In this document: in pieces, positions 37,658 to 46,266 of the stretch
Position numbering within the stretch: position 1 is the first letter of the stretch
How the letters are laid out: the number at the start of each line of letters is the position of its first letter
Assembly (NCBI RefSeq): GCF_001499675.1
Contig: NZ_LN609302.1
Coordinates: forward strand, 1,948,896 to 2,012,895
DNA length: 64,000 bases
Origin: Acetobacter ghanensis
Lineage (GTDB): Bacteria > Pseudomonadota > Alphaproteobacteria > Acetobacterales > Acetobacteraceae
Reading direction: 5' to 3'
Notes under the pieces: model-generated
What the model was told of the DNA's origin: nothing
Seen by the model: only the letters and a program-made list of their open reading frames with translations
Database searches by the model: none
Program-made: the position numbers and the translations under genes

Positions 37658-38826
37658 GATAATGAAGCTCCATAAGCCGGGGCATGGGCGTGCGATAAGG
37701 CCGCCAAGCGCCGGTATGCTGGGAGGTGCCGACTGGCGACACTACGCCAGTCAAAACGGCGGGCCGTTGCGGGGCCACTTACCTGAAAACGGTCCGAACT
37801 CCGGGCATTCAGGGCATCACGCAACGCGCAAATAAGTGTTTCGGGTTGTTTCGGCTGGCACCAAAACACTTCGAAAGCATGAAGATGCTCCGTAAAGGGC
37901 GGCACAGCTGGCACCACCACCGGAACGCCGCAGGCCAGCGCCTCAAGCGGACACAAACCAAAGCCTTCCGTCTGAGAGGGATAAGCCAGCACGGATGACT
38001 GCCGGTACAATGCAGGCATATCATCATCCGCAACTGTTCCTGTTACTGTCACAGCATTTTCTAGATTTCTATCGTTAACCCTTGCATCAAAAAGGCGGCG
38101 GTAAGCGGAGTGGTCTAGTAGAGACGCACCTCCGGCAATAACAAGGTGTAAATCAGGATAATCCTGATGCAGCGTTTCAAACGCATCAAGCAGTGCAAGC
38201 GTGTTTTTACGACGCTCTACCCCACCAACCGACGAAACAAGGCGCGCGGCCTGTGGAATACCATAACGGACACGGAGGCCTTGGTCATGAATGCCCTCCT
38301 CCGGTAAAAACCTTGTCAGGTCAACACCATTCCCCACCACGGGCGCTCGTCGTCCATATTCGGCAAGAAGTGTAGCCTCCCAGAGTTGACTGACCGTAAA
38401 AAGCTCAGTAGCAGCCGTGAGGCCTCGTGCCTGCCGGGCCGCTATGCCGGGATGAGCAAAACAGTCCAGATGATGGACCGTTCGGGCAAAGCCCCCTATA
38501 CGCCCCTCCGCCACAAGATCGGCCAGTGCATTGGCGCTTATTGGATCCTGCGCGTGCAGCACATCAAACGGTGCATCATGCCGTAGTGCGTCCGCAATCT
38601 CGTCAATACGACGTTCCACCAGTGTCGGCAGGTCGCGCTCAGCCACGGCAGGAATGCAACGGATGGCGCAACGGGGTGTACGAAAAAAGCCCGCTCCAGT
38701 CTCATCCGGGGCAATCAGGGTAGCGTCATACCCCGCGTCACACAGGGCTTCCGCCAATGCCATGCCATGCACCACACCTCCACGCGGATTGGTAGAATGG
38801 GTCAGAATGCCGATGGAGAAGGTCAT
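37645..38826 (-). CDS. MSMEG_0565 family glycosyltransferase
   Basis: A 393-residue GT4-type (GT-B fold) glycosyltransferase. The N-terminal Rossmann half has HSTNPRGGVVHGMALAEALCDAGYDATLI. The middle has the linker VVGNGVDLTRFLP and VGGVERRKNTLALLDAFETL. The C-terminal half has the donor-binding E-x7-E region SQTEGFGLCPLEALACGVPVVVP. It corresponds to MSMEG_0565, a regular but not universal member of Nit1C clusters. Its presence implies a glycosylated intermediate or product of the pathway. It overlaps the AIR-synthase-like gene by four bases (ATGA). Confidence 0.9.
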   Translation of the reverse strand: MTFSIGILTHSTNPRGGVVHGMALAEALCDAGYDATLIAPDETGAGFFRTPRCAIRCIPAVAERDLPTLVERRIDEIADALRHDAPFDVLHAQDPISANALADLVAEGRIGGFARTVHHLDCFAHPGIAARQARGLTAATELFTVSQLWEATLLAEYGRRAPVVGNGVDLTRFLPEEGIHDQGLRVRYGIPQAARLVSSVGGVERRKNTLALLDAFETLHQDYPDLHLVIAGGASLLDHSAYRRLFDARVNDRNLENAVTVTGTVADDDMPALYRQSSVLAYPSQTEGFGLCPLEALACGVPVVVPAVPPFTEHLHAFEVFWCQPKQPETLICALRDALNARSSDRFQVSGPATARRFDWRSVASRHLPAYRRLAALSHAHAPAYGASLSCPK

Positions 38827-39794
38827 GGCGTAACCCCCATGAGCGGCGCGCTAGCAAGGTCCCAGAAGGTTTCCCTCTCATCTGCCGATGCAACATCCAC
38901 CCGCCGTGTGCTGTTACACTGGCCGATAACAGCGGCAGCAATACCGCGTCCGTGAAAACGGGCCATCACCGCCTCGGCATCTTCGGGTCGGGTTGTTAAC
39001 AGGTAGCCATAGCTGGGAAACGCCGACAGCCAGCGCTCCATCGGGGCTTCTGCAGGCCGGGGAATGTCATCAAGCGTGATGGTCATGCCCACGCCTGAAC
39101 ATTCGGCCAGCATAAGGGCGGTGCCCAACAACCCGGCCATGCTGATGTCCTTGGCGGCGCGGCTCAACCCGTCCTCGGCTATGCACGGCAGAAGTTCCAG
39201 ATCACCCCGAAGGCGCACCGCCGCCTCGGTGCCGCACAGTGCGGAACTGGCATCCCAGAACGGGTGCGGGTCATGCCAACGGCCGCGCAGGTCAATGGCT
39301 GCAATCAGGACTTCGCCCGGTTGCGCATCGAAGCTGGTCAGCAGATGACGGGCGCGGCCAAGGATCGCGACCGACAGTGAGTTATGGGTGCTGCGCATGT
39401 TGGTATGGCCGCCGACAACCGGCACGCCATAGGTGCGCGCACCTTCATGCAGACCAGTTAGAATGGATGCGGCCGCCTCGTACGTATCGCTCCACAACGC
39501 ATCCACCACAGCTACGGGACGACCACCCATGGCTGCGATATCACTAACATTGACCATCACGCCGCAATACCCGGCAAACCAAGGCATGGCGCGGACAAAA
39601 CTGTCTTGAAACCCCTCGCTGGCCAGCAGGAGATAACCGTCTCCATCCGGTATGGCCGCACAATCATCGCCAAGGCGCATGACTTTCGTCGCATTCTGGC
39701 CAAAAATGGCGGCCACCTGCGCAATGTCCTGCTTGGCGGCCAAGGCGCGACCAGTGCGCAGGCTGTGCAGCATATGGTTTAATGCGCGGGCCAT
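38823..39794 (-). CDS. Sll0787 family AIR-synthase-like protein
   Basis: A 323-residue protein with the PurM/SelD/ThiL ATP-binding fold. It carries GDDCAAIPDGDGYLLLASEGF in the N-terminal half (the phosphate/Mg loop region), FAGYCGVMVNVSDIAAMGGRPVAVVDALW (strongly PurM-like) and PVVGGHTNM. Members use ATP to phosphorylate or activate an amide or acid and close rings, but the Sll0787 family's own substrate is unknown. It abuts the GNAT gene (shared base at 39794) and overlaps the glycosyltransferase gene. In the operon it is a likely ATP-dependent step of the pathway. Confidence 0.9.
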   Translation of the reverse strand: MARALNHMLHSLRTGRALAAKQDIAQVAAIFGQNATKVMRLGDDCAAIPDGDGYLLLASEGFQDSFVRAMPWFAGYCGVMVNVSDIAAMGGRPVAVVDALWSDTYEAAASILTGLHEGARTYGVPVVGGHTNMRSTHNSLSVAILGRARHLLTSFDAQPGEVLIAAIDLRGRWHDPHPFWDASSALCGTEAAVRLRGDLELLPCIAEDGLSRAAKDISMAGLLGTALMLAECSGVGMTITLDDIPRPAEAPMERWLSAFPSYGYLLTTRPEDAEAVMARFHGRGIAAAVIGQCNSTRRVDVASADERETFWDLASAPLMGVTP

Positions 39795-40357
39795 TATGCC
39801 ACCTGCCGGTTACGCGGTTGGGGCCGCAGCAGCCATGTCTGCTCCTGACCATGCGCCGGATAGCGTGACAGGTCTGCCTGCATGTCGTGATGTGGCAGAC
39901 CGTGCAGAGTGATGGCCCCGAGACTTTTCCAATACAGGCGACGGAAGAACAGCACATTCTGCTCCTGCACCTGGGCCAGAAACCGCATGGCCCCAAGTCC
40001 ATGCGCGGTGCTAACCGCCATGCGGATGAGTTCCGCCCCGATCCGCCCCAACTTGCGATGACCCGCATGAACCGCCAGACGGGAACCTCGCCACACGCCG
40101 GGTTCGGCTTCATGAATACGCACCGCCCCCACAATCCGGTCCGGCATTCCCGCCACGCAGTACGCCGCGATAATGGGAATGGCCACCTCATCAATCGCAT
40201 CGCGGTCATCATCAGCAAAAACACGTTGCTCTGTGCAAAAAACTTCGCGGCGCAGAGCGTAATAGCCTGCCTGCTCCCACGGTGTGCGGGCAAGACGGAC
40301 GACATACTCCGTAGGGATAAACGGCCGGTCTTCCACGCCTTCGAGCACCGTGCTCAT
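39794..40357 (-). CDS. MSMEG_0567/Sll0786 family N-acetyltransferase
   Basis: A GNAT-fold protein of about 187 residues from the ATG at 40357 ([22 protein letters not shown]). It has LRREVFCTEQRVFADDDRDAID at the substrate side, AVHAGHRKLGRIGAELIRMAV as the acetyl-CoA pyrophosphate loop (R/Q-x-x-G-x-G/A) and FLAQVQEQNVLFFRRLYWKSLG, the terminal GNAT helix. The ATG overlaps the radical SAM stop as ATGA, which decides this start over the upstream frame to 40402. The family belongs to the Nit1C cluster and probably acylates an amine of the intermediate. Confidence 0.9.
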   Translation of the reverse strand: MSTVLEGVEDRPFIPTEYVVRLARTPWEQAGYYALRREVFCTEQRVFADDDRDAIDEVAIPIIAAYCVAGMPDRIVGAVRIHEAEPGVWRGSRLAVHAGHRKLGRIGAELIRMAVSTAHGLGAMRFLAQVQEQNVLFFRRLYWKSLGAITLHGLPHHDMQADLSRYPAHGQEQTWLLRPQPRNRQVA

Positions 40358-41463
40358 TGTTCGTAAGCCGAAAGAGAGGAACAGGCGCCGCACCGGCCAC
40401 ATCCGGCCCGGATGTCGGTGGATTTCATGTTCGCCTCGCGCAGCATCCGCCCGAGTGGTGCGAGCACGGACTTCATAAACTCGGCCGAAGGTGGCGCATG
40501 ATTTTCCAGCGGTGTGCCGGAAATAGGCACAAACGGTACCACGAAGGGATAAACTCCAAGCGCAATCAGACGCTCGGCGAGGGCCAGAATATCCTCGGCG
40601 CTGTCCCCAAGACCAGCCAGAATGTAGGTATTAACCTGCCCGCGACCGAAGACCGGCACGGCGCTGGCGAAAGCATCCATGTAGCGATCGACGCTGACCG
40701 TGGCCTTGCCGGGCATGATCTTCTCGCGCACCGCCTGCGTGGCGGCTTCGAGATGCATACCAAGACTGTCGGCCCCTGCGTCGCGCAGGCGGTGGAACCA
40801 GCCGTGATCGCGCGGCGGCTCGCACTGGACCTGAAGCGGCAGATCAACCGCCGCACGGATGGCACGGGCTGACTCCGCCAGAACAGCAGCCCCCCGGTCC
40901 ACCACGTTGGGCGTGCCGGTCGTCAGCACCATGTCGCGCACACCGTCGAGTTCCACGGCGGCTTTGGCGACCTCGGCCAGTTGTGCTGGTGTCTTGTAGG
41001 CGATGGTCCGGTCGGCCTCCAGCGACTGGCCAATAGCGCAGAACTGGCAGGAGGTGCGCCGGTCGGCATAGCGGATGCAGGTCTGGTGCACCGTGGTCGC
41101 CAGTGTGTCACGACCATGCAACAGGGCAATCTTCCAATACGGAATACCGTCCTCCGTGGTCAGACCGTAAAAACGCGGAGCGGCAGGAAAATGGATTGTG
41201 CCGAGCTTCTGGCCATCGCGCACCAATGTGCTGGCGCCACTCTGGTCTGGCGGGCTGGCCTGAAACGGAGACCGCCGCGCACCAGATGTATAAACCGGGA
41301 CCATAACAGTCTGGCCCGCGATGGTAATTGTCTTGTGGTCAGAAGGACCAGCTCCACCCTTGCGGGTGATCCCCCCGGTCTGTTCTCCTATTTGAAGCCC
41401 GAAGGACTGCAGATCCGTAACGAGTTTGCGGCCAGACAGCGTGCCGAGTATTGGGACGGTCAT
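40354..41463 (-). CDS. MSMEG_0568 family radical SAM protein
   Basis: A 369-residue radical SAM enzyme of the Nit1C type. The presumed cluster cysteines are Cys129, Cys139 and Cys142 in [17 protein letters not shown]. The spacing is therefore C-x9-C-x2-C, unlike the canonical C-x3-C-x2-C. A second Cys-rich patch, GCGRCGACS, ends the protein and may bind another Fe-S cluster. The TIM-barrel region includes [35 protein letters not shown] and [20 protein letters not shown]. It begins by overlapping the nitrilase gene (ATGA). The reaction is not known; substrates may include the nitrilase product. Confidence 0.9.
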   Translation of the reverse strand: MTVPILGTLSGRKLVTDLQSFGLQIGEQTGGITRKGGAGPSDHKTITIAGQTVMVPVYTSGARRSPFQASPPDQSGASTLVRDGQKLGTIHFPAAPRFYGLTTEDGIPYWKIALLHGRDTLATTVHQTCIRYADRRTSCQFCAIGQSLEADRTIAYKTPAQLAEVAKAAVELDGVRDMVLTTGTPNVVDRGAAVLAESARAIRAAVDLPLQVQCEPPRDHGWFHRLRDAGADSLGMHLEAATQAVREKIMPGKATVSVDRYMDAFASAVPVFGRGQVNTYILAGLGDSAEDILALAERLIALGVYPFVVPFVPISGTPLENHAPPSAEFMKSVLAPLGRMLREANMKSTDIRAGCGRCGACSSLSAYEQ

Positions 41464-42443
41464 GATGCCACCTCATTATTGGAGGAGGCAACGGGTCCGT
41501 CCGTTCCGTGCTCACCAACATAATGAACGGTGCGCGCGGGGCGTTGATCGTGCAGCAGACTGAGCAGTTCGGGCCGCGCATAATGTCCGACGGAATCCAT
41601 CATTCGTTTGCGCTTGGCAATCAGTGCGAAGTCGAGGTCAGCAATGACCATGCCCTCGCCTTCTGTTAGCGGTGTGCCCAGCAACTTACCTTCGGGTGAA
41701 ACGATGGCGGTAAAGCAGCCACCCCGTAATGGTCCTTCAAGCGCTGGGTCACCCGCTATTGCTTTAATCTGCTCTTCCGTCAGCCAGCCCGTAGCATTTA
41801 CGACAAAACAGCCGGATTCCAACGCATGGTGGCGGATGGTCACTTCCATCTGGTCGGCAAAAATCTGACCGACCAACGAGCCGGGGAACTGTGCGCAATG
41901 AATTTCCTCATGCTGGGTCATCAACGCGTAGCGGGCAAGCGGATTGTAATGCTCCCAACACGCCAGCGCCCCAATGCGGCCTGCGGCACTCTCTACAACT
42001 TTCAGGCCGGAACCATCCCCCTGCCCCCAGACCATACGCTCATGGTAGGTGGGCGTAATCTTGCGGCGTTTGAGAAGGATCTCACCTGTTGCATCAAAAA
42101 TGATCTGGGTGTTGTAAAGCGTGCCAAAATCGCGCTCATTCACCCCTAGCACCACGACCATACCCGTCTGGCGCGCGGCCTCGGCCACCATATCCGTTAC
42201 CGGACCGGGAATGACAACGGCACGTTCGTAGAGTTCCAGATGCTCGCCACCAAAGCGGAAGGCGGGCTGGATGAACGAAAAATAGGGGTAGTAAGGCACG
42301 AAGGTTTCTGGAAAGACCGCAAGCGAAACACCTTTTTCAGCGGCATCGCGGATGGCCTGACAGACTTTCCGGGCAGTACCCAGACCATCATCACCAAGGA
42401 CGGGGCTGATCTGGATAGCTGCGGCGCGAACGATACGGGGCAT
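41460..42443 (-). CDS. Nit6803-type nitrilase (Nit1C cluster)
   Basis: A 327-residue carbon-nitrogen hydrolase with the nitrilase triad: Glu46 in [11 protein letters not shown], Lys128 in [15 protein letters not shown] and Cys162 in [14 protein letters not shown]. The motifs match the cyanobacterial Nit6803 and the NitC enzyme of Nit1C clusters, where the cluster is linked to growth on cyanide as nitrogen source (published for Pseudomonas fluorescens). It converts a nitrile to acid and ammonia, and would act as an assembled helical or oligomeric enzyme in the cytoplasm. It is the second gene of the operon, 24 bases after the Sll0783-like gene. A role in cyanide or nitrile use is inferred from the family. 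Confidence 0.93.
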   Translation of the reverse strand: MPRIVRAAAIQISPVLGDDGLGTARKVCQAIRDAAEKGVSLAVFPETFVPYYPYFSFIQPAFRFGGEHLELYERAVVIPGPVTDMVAEAARQTGMVVVLGVNERDFGTLYNTQIIFDATGEILLKRRKITPTYHERMVWGQGDGSGLKVVESAAGRIGALACWEHYNPLARYALMTQHEEIHCAQFPGSLVGQIFADQMEVTIRHHALESGCFVVNATGWLTEEQIKAIAGDPALEGPLRGGCFTAIVSPEGKLLGTPLTEGEGMVIADLDFALIAKRKRMMDSVGHYARPELLSLLHDQRPARTVHYVGEHGTDGPVASSNNEVAS

Positions 42444-42467
42444 AACTTGCGGCCCTCCCTTTGGTTT

Positions 42468-42950
42468 TTAGAGAGTCCAGGTATTGAGGATAAAGGCGTT
42501 ATCGCGCCGGGCTAGCAGAATGATGTCGAGCACATCCTGCGGGTTAATAGGCGTAATACCGGGGATAAGGTTCTGCTCGCCGTAGCCGTAGAGAGCCTGC
42601 AATGCAAAACGGCAGGCGTAAACCTTTCCGCCTTCTTCAAGAATTTTCGCAACCTGTTTGTTACAGTTCATATGGCCTGGAAAGGCCTCGTCTCCCAGAC
42701 GGGGGAAGCCACGCTGCACGCCAAGGGTAACACCCGGCCCATATAGTAGCACCGATGTTTCAAACCCCTTACGAATAAGACGTGTCGCCTGCAGAAGGTT
42801 TACGAACCCGACCGATCCTTCATTGGCGACGGTATGGAAGGTAATAAGGGCTTTTTCACCGGGCTTGGCTTTAACGTCCTCGAAAACCTTGTTTTCATAA
42901 TTGACGAAGCAATCGCCATCTTTATGCGGAACGTGCTCTACTGTCGGCAT
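42468..42950 (-). CDS. MSMEG_0572/Sll0783 family nitrogen starvation response protein
   Basis: A 160-residue DsrE-like small protein ([44 protein letters not shown]; Cys at ...[17 protein letters not shown]). It belongs to the MSMEG_0572/Sll0783 family that opens Nit1C operons (NitB). In cyanobacteria Sll0783 is induced by nitrogen starvation and needed for PHB accumulation; its biochemistry is not known. The DsrE-like fold would fit a sulfur or persulfide carrier, an inference only. It is the first gene of the operon, followed by the nitrilase gene after 24 bases. Confidence 0.9.
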   Translation of the reverse strand: MPTVEHVPHKDGDCFVNYENKVFEDVKAKPGEKALITFHTVANEGSVGFVNLLQATRLIRKGFETSVLLYGPGVTLGVQRGFPRLGDEAFPGHMNCNKQVAKILEEGGKVYACRFALQALYGYGEQNLIPGITPINPQDVLDIILLARRDNAFILNTWTL

Positions 42951-43290
42951 GGTATTTCTCCCGTGTCATGCAGTCTCCGACGGGAAGCCGGGACTGGCCG
43001 CGTTGCCGAAGCAAACGTGACACGGGAGGGCGGTAAGGCAAAATATTGTATGCTCAATGCCTATGGTACAAATGGTTCAAATAAACCTATACGCCATTCC
43101 CTTACCAAGACAGAGACATACAAAAAATATTCAGCAATCATACAATTAAGGATGCATGATATAAGTTATTGTTTTATCTATATTTTTCAATCACGCATTC
43201 GTGAATTTAATGCCTTTTTGTTTTTACGCGCATCCGTATGGCGGCCCATAAAATCAGGATACTCCACCGATTCCGGACCCTGCGGTCAGG
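42951..43290. other. Promoter interval of the nitrilase operon
   Basis: A 340-base interval between the MocR regulator stop and the first operon gene, both on the minus strand. It is AT-rich at 43040-43210, holds the tandem repeat described separately, and shows no gene. The operon promoter should lie here. Confidence 0.6.
43063..43080. promoter_or_regulatory. Tandem 9-bp direct repeat, candidate MocR operator
   Basis: ATGGTACAA and ATGGTTCAA stand directly in tandem about 115 bases upstream of the first nitrilase-operon gene. A related arrangement, TTGACCACACACCAT (44730-44744 on the plus strand), lies in front of the regulator's own start, compared with TTGAACCATTTGTACCAT here on the minus strand. 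MocR proteins often bind direct repeats, so this is a reasonable operator candidate. Confidence 0.5.
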
Positions 43291-44694
43291 TCACACAATA
43301 TCGGCAAAGCCGGGGGAGCGTTTATGTTGCAGGACCGACATCACTCCATGCAGGGATTCCTCAAGGCTTGCAGCATCCGGCGCGCTCCCCAGTGCAATCC
43401 TTGCCCGCTGCGGAGGCTCTCCATTAATCGTAAACACGGTGCTGGGCACCAATGCCAGTCCACGCCTACGGGCATACGCCACAAAATCTGCGCTACCCCA
43501 CCAGTCCGGCAATTTCAGCCAGACATGCGGCCCATCGGGATTCATGCAGTGCCCCTCCCCCAGAACCTTGCGGGCAATGGACTGACGCAAACGCAGTTCC
43601 TTTTGAATAGCATGTAAAATTGTATGGGCCTGCTCTGTTTGCATCCATCGCGCGGTGAGTGCGCTCAGCAAACCGGCATTGGTAAGCGCAATAGCCCGAA
43701 TGGCAGCTGTAACACGCCGGGTCATATCGGTATTGGGCAGCGCAACATATGCCGTACGCAGCCCCGGACTGAGCGTTTTGGCAAGGGTCGCCACATAGCT
43801 GACACGGCTATGGTCGAGTGCCGCCAACGCTGGCAACGGGTTATCCATCAGCAGGCTGTAAGGGTCATCCTCCGCAATATGCAGGTGATGCCGCTGGGCT
43901 ACGGCAAGAATATCCCTACGTCTTTGTAAGGACATTGTCGCCGTGGTTGGGTTGTGGATGGTTGGAATACAGTAAAGCAGACGGGGATGATGTTCGGCAC
44001 AGACCCGATCAAGCTGGTCCGGCATCATACCCTCCGCATCGCTGTCCACACCGGCCAAAATAAGGTCAAACTGTGCGGCTATGGTCCGAATACCCGGATA
44101 GGCAATACGGTCGGTAACAATAATATCTCCCGGCTGGGTGTGCGTGCTGACAATTGCGGCCAGAGCACTCTGCGCACCGGGAGAGACAAGAATTTCGTCC
44201 GTTCGCCGCTGGCCGATAACGGGCGCAATCCATTTTGCACCAAGCTGACGCTCCTCTAATGTGCCGCCCGTTACACGGTAGGACATCAGACTATTCAGGT
44301 CCTGCTGCTTCAGAATAGCTGCAATATCACTCTGGATAAGCCGTTGCAGCGGCGGGTCCTGCGGAATGGGCGGCAGATTCATGGTTAAATCCACCACGGC
44401 GGGCCCTGTATGCCGCCAATGACTTTCGCCCGCGCCAACACGCACAAAGGTACCCCGGCCAACCGTTGCATCAATCAGGCCACGCCGCCGGGCTTCGGTC
44501 AATGCACGGGTGACGGTCGTCAGGTTCGTGCCGAGATATTCTGCAATCGTTCGCTGTGGCGGCAGTCTGTCCCCTTCCCGCAGATCACCCTTGCGGATGG
44601 AAAGCGCCAGAGCGTCCGCCAGCGTCATATAGATCGCGTTTGGGCTTCGGCTGATATCTTCTTTCCAGTGCGCCAGATAGGGATATGCGGACAT
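43291..44694 (-). CDS. MocR-type PLP-dependent transcriptional regulator
   Basis: A GntR-family winged HTH (MTLADALALSIRKGDLREGDRLPPQRTIAEYLGTNLTTVTRALTEARRRGLI) is fused to a fold-type I aminotransferase domain. The PLP Lys lies in YVATLAKTLSPGLRTAYVALP, and the cofactor-binding DPYSLLMDNPLPAL is also present. Together these make a MocR regulator. The ATG at 44694 (MSAYPYLAHWKEDI) is chosen because the upstream extension to a TTG at 44748 is atypical; no strong ribosome site is visible for either. It is encoded directly upstream of the nitrilase operon on the same strand. I infer that it regulates that operon in response to an amino compound, and probably itself. Confidence 0.9.
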   Translation of the reverse strand: MSAYPYLAHWKEDISRSPNAIYMTLADALALSIRKGDLREGDRLPPQRTIAEYLGTNLTTVTRALTEARRRGLIDATVGRGTFVRVGAGESHWRHTGPAVVDLTMNLPPIPQDPPLQRLIQSDIAAILKQQDLNSLMSYRVTGGTLEERQLGAKWIAPVIGQRRTDEILVSPGAQSALAAIVSTHTQPGDIIVTDRIAYPGIRTIAAQFDLILAGVDSDAEGMMPDQLDRVCAEHHPRLLYCIPTIHNPTTATMSLQRRRDILAVAQRHHLHIAEDDPYSLLMDNPLPALAALDHSRVSYVATLAKTLSPGLRTAYVALPNTDMTRRVTAAIRAIALTNAGLLSALTARWMQTEQAHTILHAIQKELRLRQSIARKVLGEGHCMNPDGPHVWLKLPDWWGSADFVAYARRRGLALVPSTVFTINGEPPQRARIALGSAPDAASLEESLHGVMSVLQHKRSPGFADIV

Positions 44695-44757
44695 GGGGTA
44701 AAACTTCCATACATTCAAGAGATTTCCATTTGACCACACACCATACAATCAACGCAA

Positions 44758-45012
44758 TCATGATGCCGATAAAGCTGTAACGACCCTACAAATGCTCATG
44801 GGAATGACATCCTGCCCGAACTCAGGGCGCCCCCCACCACACGGGCGCCCGTACAATGCCGATGCTGCAGGCTGCTGTGTGGGGCCTCTTGGGAATGACA
44901 GAGCTGTCTCGACCCATTTCCAGCCTTTAACACGGATATCTTCTGCTGCTGTGTGCATTTTTTCCGTATCCAGACGGTCCGGAAAACCGCGTAGAGTTGC
45001 GCCCTGCACCAT
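44758..45012 (-). pseudogene. Remnant of a ParB-family partition/nuclease protein
   Basis: Part of this 84-residue frame reads RLDTEKMHTAAEDIRVKGWKWVETALSFPRG. It closely resembles the AEDIRAEGWKWVE segment of ParB/RepB-type proteins carried by plasmids and islands. Before and after that segment the similarity stops, so only an internal fragment survives, without start or end. It marks the left side of the degraded mobile region. The identification rests on a short stretch. Confidence 0.45.
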
Positions 45013-45308
45013 TAAAGCCCCCCAGACATCTTGCTCAGTTCACAGGCAGAACCGAACATAGACAGCATACCATTTCCCATAGCGTTATGCTTGTAACGTT
45101 ATGAACGGCACCGTCACTATGCTATTGAGAAATCAACGGATATCTGATGGGACAGTTCCAGAATCCACCCATTTCCGCAAAACCGACTTCGAAACACAGG
45201 GAAAAGCAAACTGATAAGACTTTTCGTCAACAGAACACAGTCACTCAGAATCAATAATTTTATAGTAACAAACATTCATCACAAACGCACCATTAATTAT
45301 AAAAAATA

Positions 45309-45735
45309 ATGGGAGATCTCTATACATATGGTATACATGAAAACGTTACGTCATCAGAACTATTTGTTTATATCGCAATCAATGAAATAGGAAAAGGCCT
45401 TTGGATCCATCATATCGCAGCAATTGTTTCTATCTTTCTCGGTCAAAACAACATAGCAACTCGATGTAAATTTAAGGAATCTACAAAAGGGACTTCCGTT
45501 GCATTGATTATAGCACGAAGCGCTTTTCCATATGAAATATAGAATTCTTCCAGCATTTACTGGGGTGCCATTGATAAAATGCGGGTACATACTTACCAAA
45601 AACATTGGAGTTTTTGTTGGGCGATCTGTACCTTATATAGGTGTCACTATCACTTTTTACGACGTATCAAAAATTGTTTATAATACTGTTCAGCAATATA
45701 ATCGTCTGGTTAAATCTGAAGACAGGATTTTTTAA
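45309..45735 (+). pseudogene. Unidentified protein split by a frameshift
   Basis: Two frames overlap by 11 bases (45309-45542, then 45532-45735). They read like one protein: ...GTSVALIIARSAFPYE in the first continues naturally as RILPAFTGVPLIKCGYILTKNIG in the second. The C-terminal part has a GRSVPYIGVTITFYDVSKIVYNTVQQYN segment that looks like a membrane-associated hairpin. A 1- or 2-base change near 45533 in CATATGAAATATAG would restore one frame. Alternatively these are two small overlapping genes. The stop of the second frame directly abuts the ATG of the DUF1493 gene, so they are co-translated. I recall similar partners of DUF1493 genes in enterobacteria but cannot name the family. AT-rich compared with the flanks. 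Confidence 0.5.
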
Positions 45736-46182
45736 ATGCATATTCTCGCAGAAAAATTCAAGAATTTCTTAATATACGAAGAAAAAATTTCTGAAAATGA
45801 AATTCAATTGTCAACAAGAATTGTAGAAGATCTTGGTCTGGATGGAATTGAGGCTCATTACTTCATGGAAGCCTATGCAGAAACGTTTTCAATCAAGGGT
45901 GGGGATTTTGATCCTCGTCGATATTTTAATGATGAAACAGAGGTTTTATTAATTATCCCTGCTATCTTCTTTGTTTTTTTTCGATTTCTGATCTGGCAAC
46001 TTTTGCTGGGCAAACCAGTCCGCAAACTGACAACAGTGCCAGTCACATTAGCCATGCTCCAACAAGCAATAGACGATGGTGTCTGGAATTGCGCGCGCAT
46101 TGAATCTCTTGCTGGCACACAGGTTTATCCACCCCCTTCAAAAAAACCAGGGTGGTTTTCGCGCATTCGTAACTGGACATGA
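45736..46182 (+). CDS. DUF1493 family protein
   Basis: A 148-residue protein. Its N-terminal half matches DUF1493 (small acyl-carrier-like domain: LSTRIVEDLGLDGIEAHYFMEAYAETFSIKGGDFDPRRYFNDE). A hydrophobic segment follows (VLLIIPAIFFVFFRFLIWQLLL, residues about 74-95) that should anchor it in the membrane. The C-terminal stretch is basic and Pro-rich. It starts on the base after the upstream stop, with coding that is AT-rich and unlike the surrounding core genes, which suggests transfer. Function unknown; DUF1493 genes occur in islands and near toxin or effector loci. Confidence 0.7.
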   Translation: MHILAEKFKNFLIYEEKISENEIQLSTRIVEDLGLDGIEAHYFMEAYAETFSIKGGDFDPRRYFNDETEVLLIIPAIFFVFFRFLIWQLLLGKPVRKLTTVPVTLAMLQQAIDDGVWNCARIESLAGTQVYPPPSKKPGWFSRIRNWT

Positions 46183-46229
46183 ACTGGCACAATTTAGAAT
46201 TATCGAATTCAATCTAACCAGCGCACAAA

Positions 46230-46266
46230 GGAAACTCCACGAATCTATTGATTCCGTGGGGTTTTC
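46230..46266 (+). terminator. Hairpin after the DUF1493 gene
   Basis: GAAACTCCACGAAT and ATTCCGTGGGGTTTTC form an imperfect stem with a six-base loop, ending in a short T run. The placement, about 50 bases after the DUF1493 stop, fits a rho-independent terminator. Confidence 0.55.
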
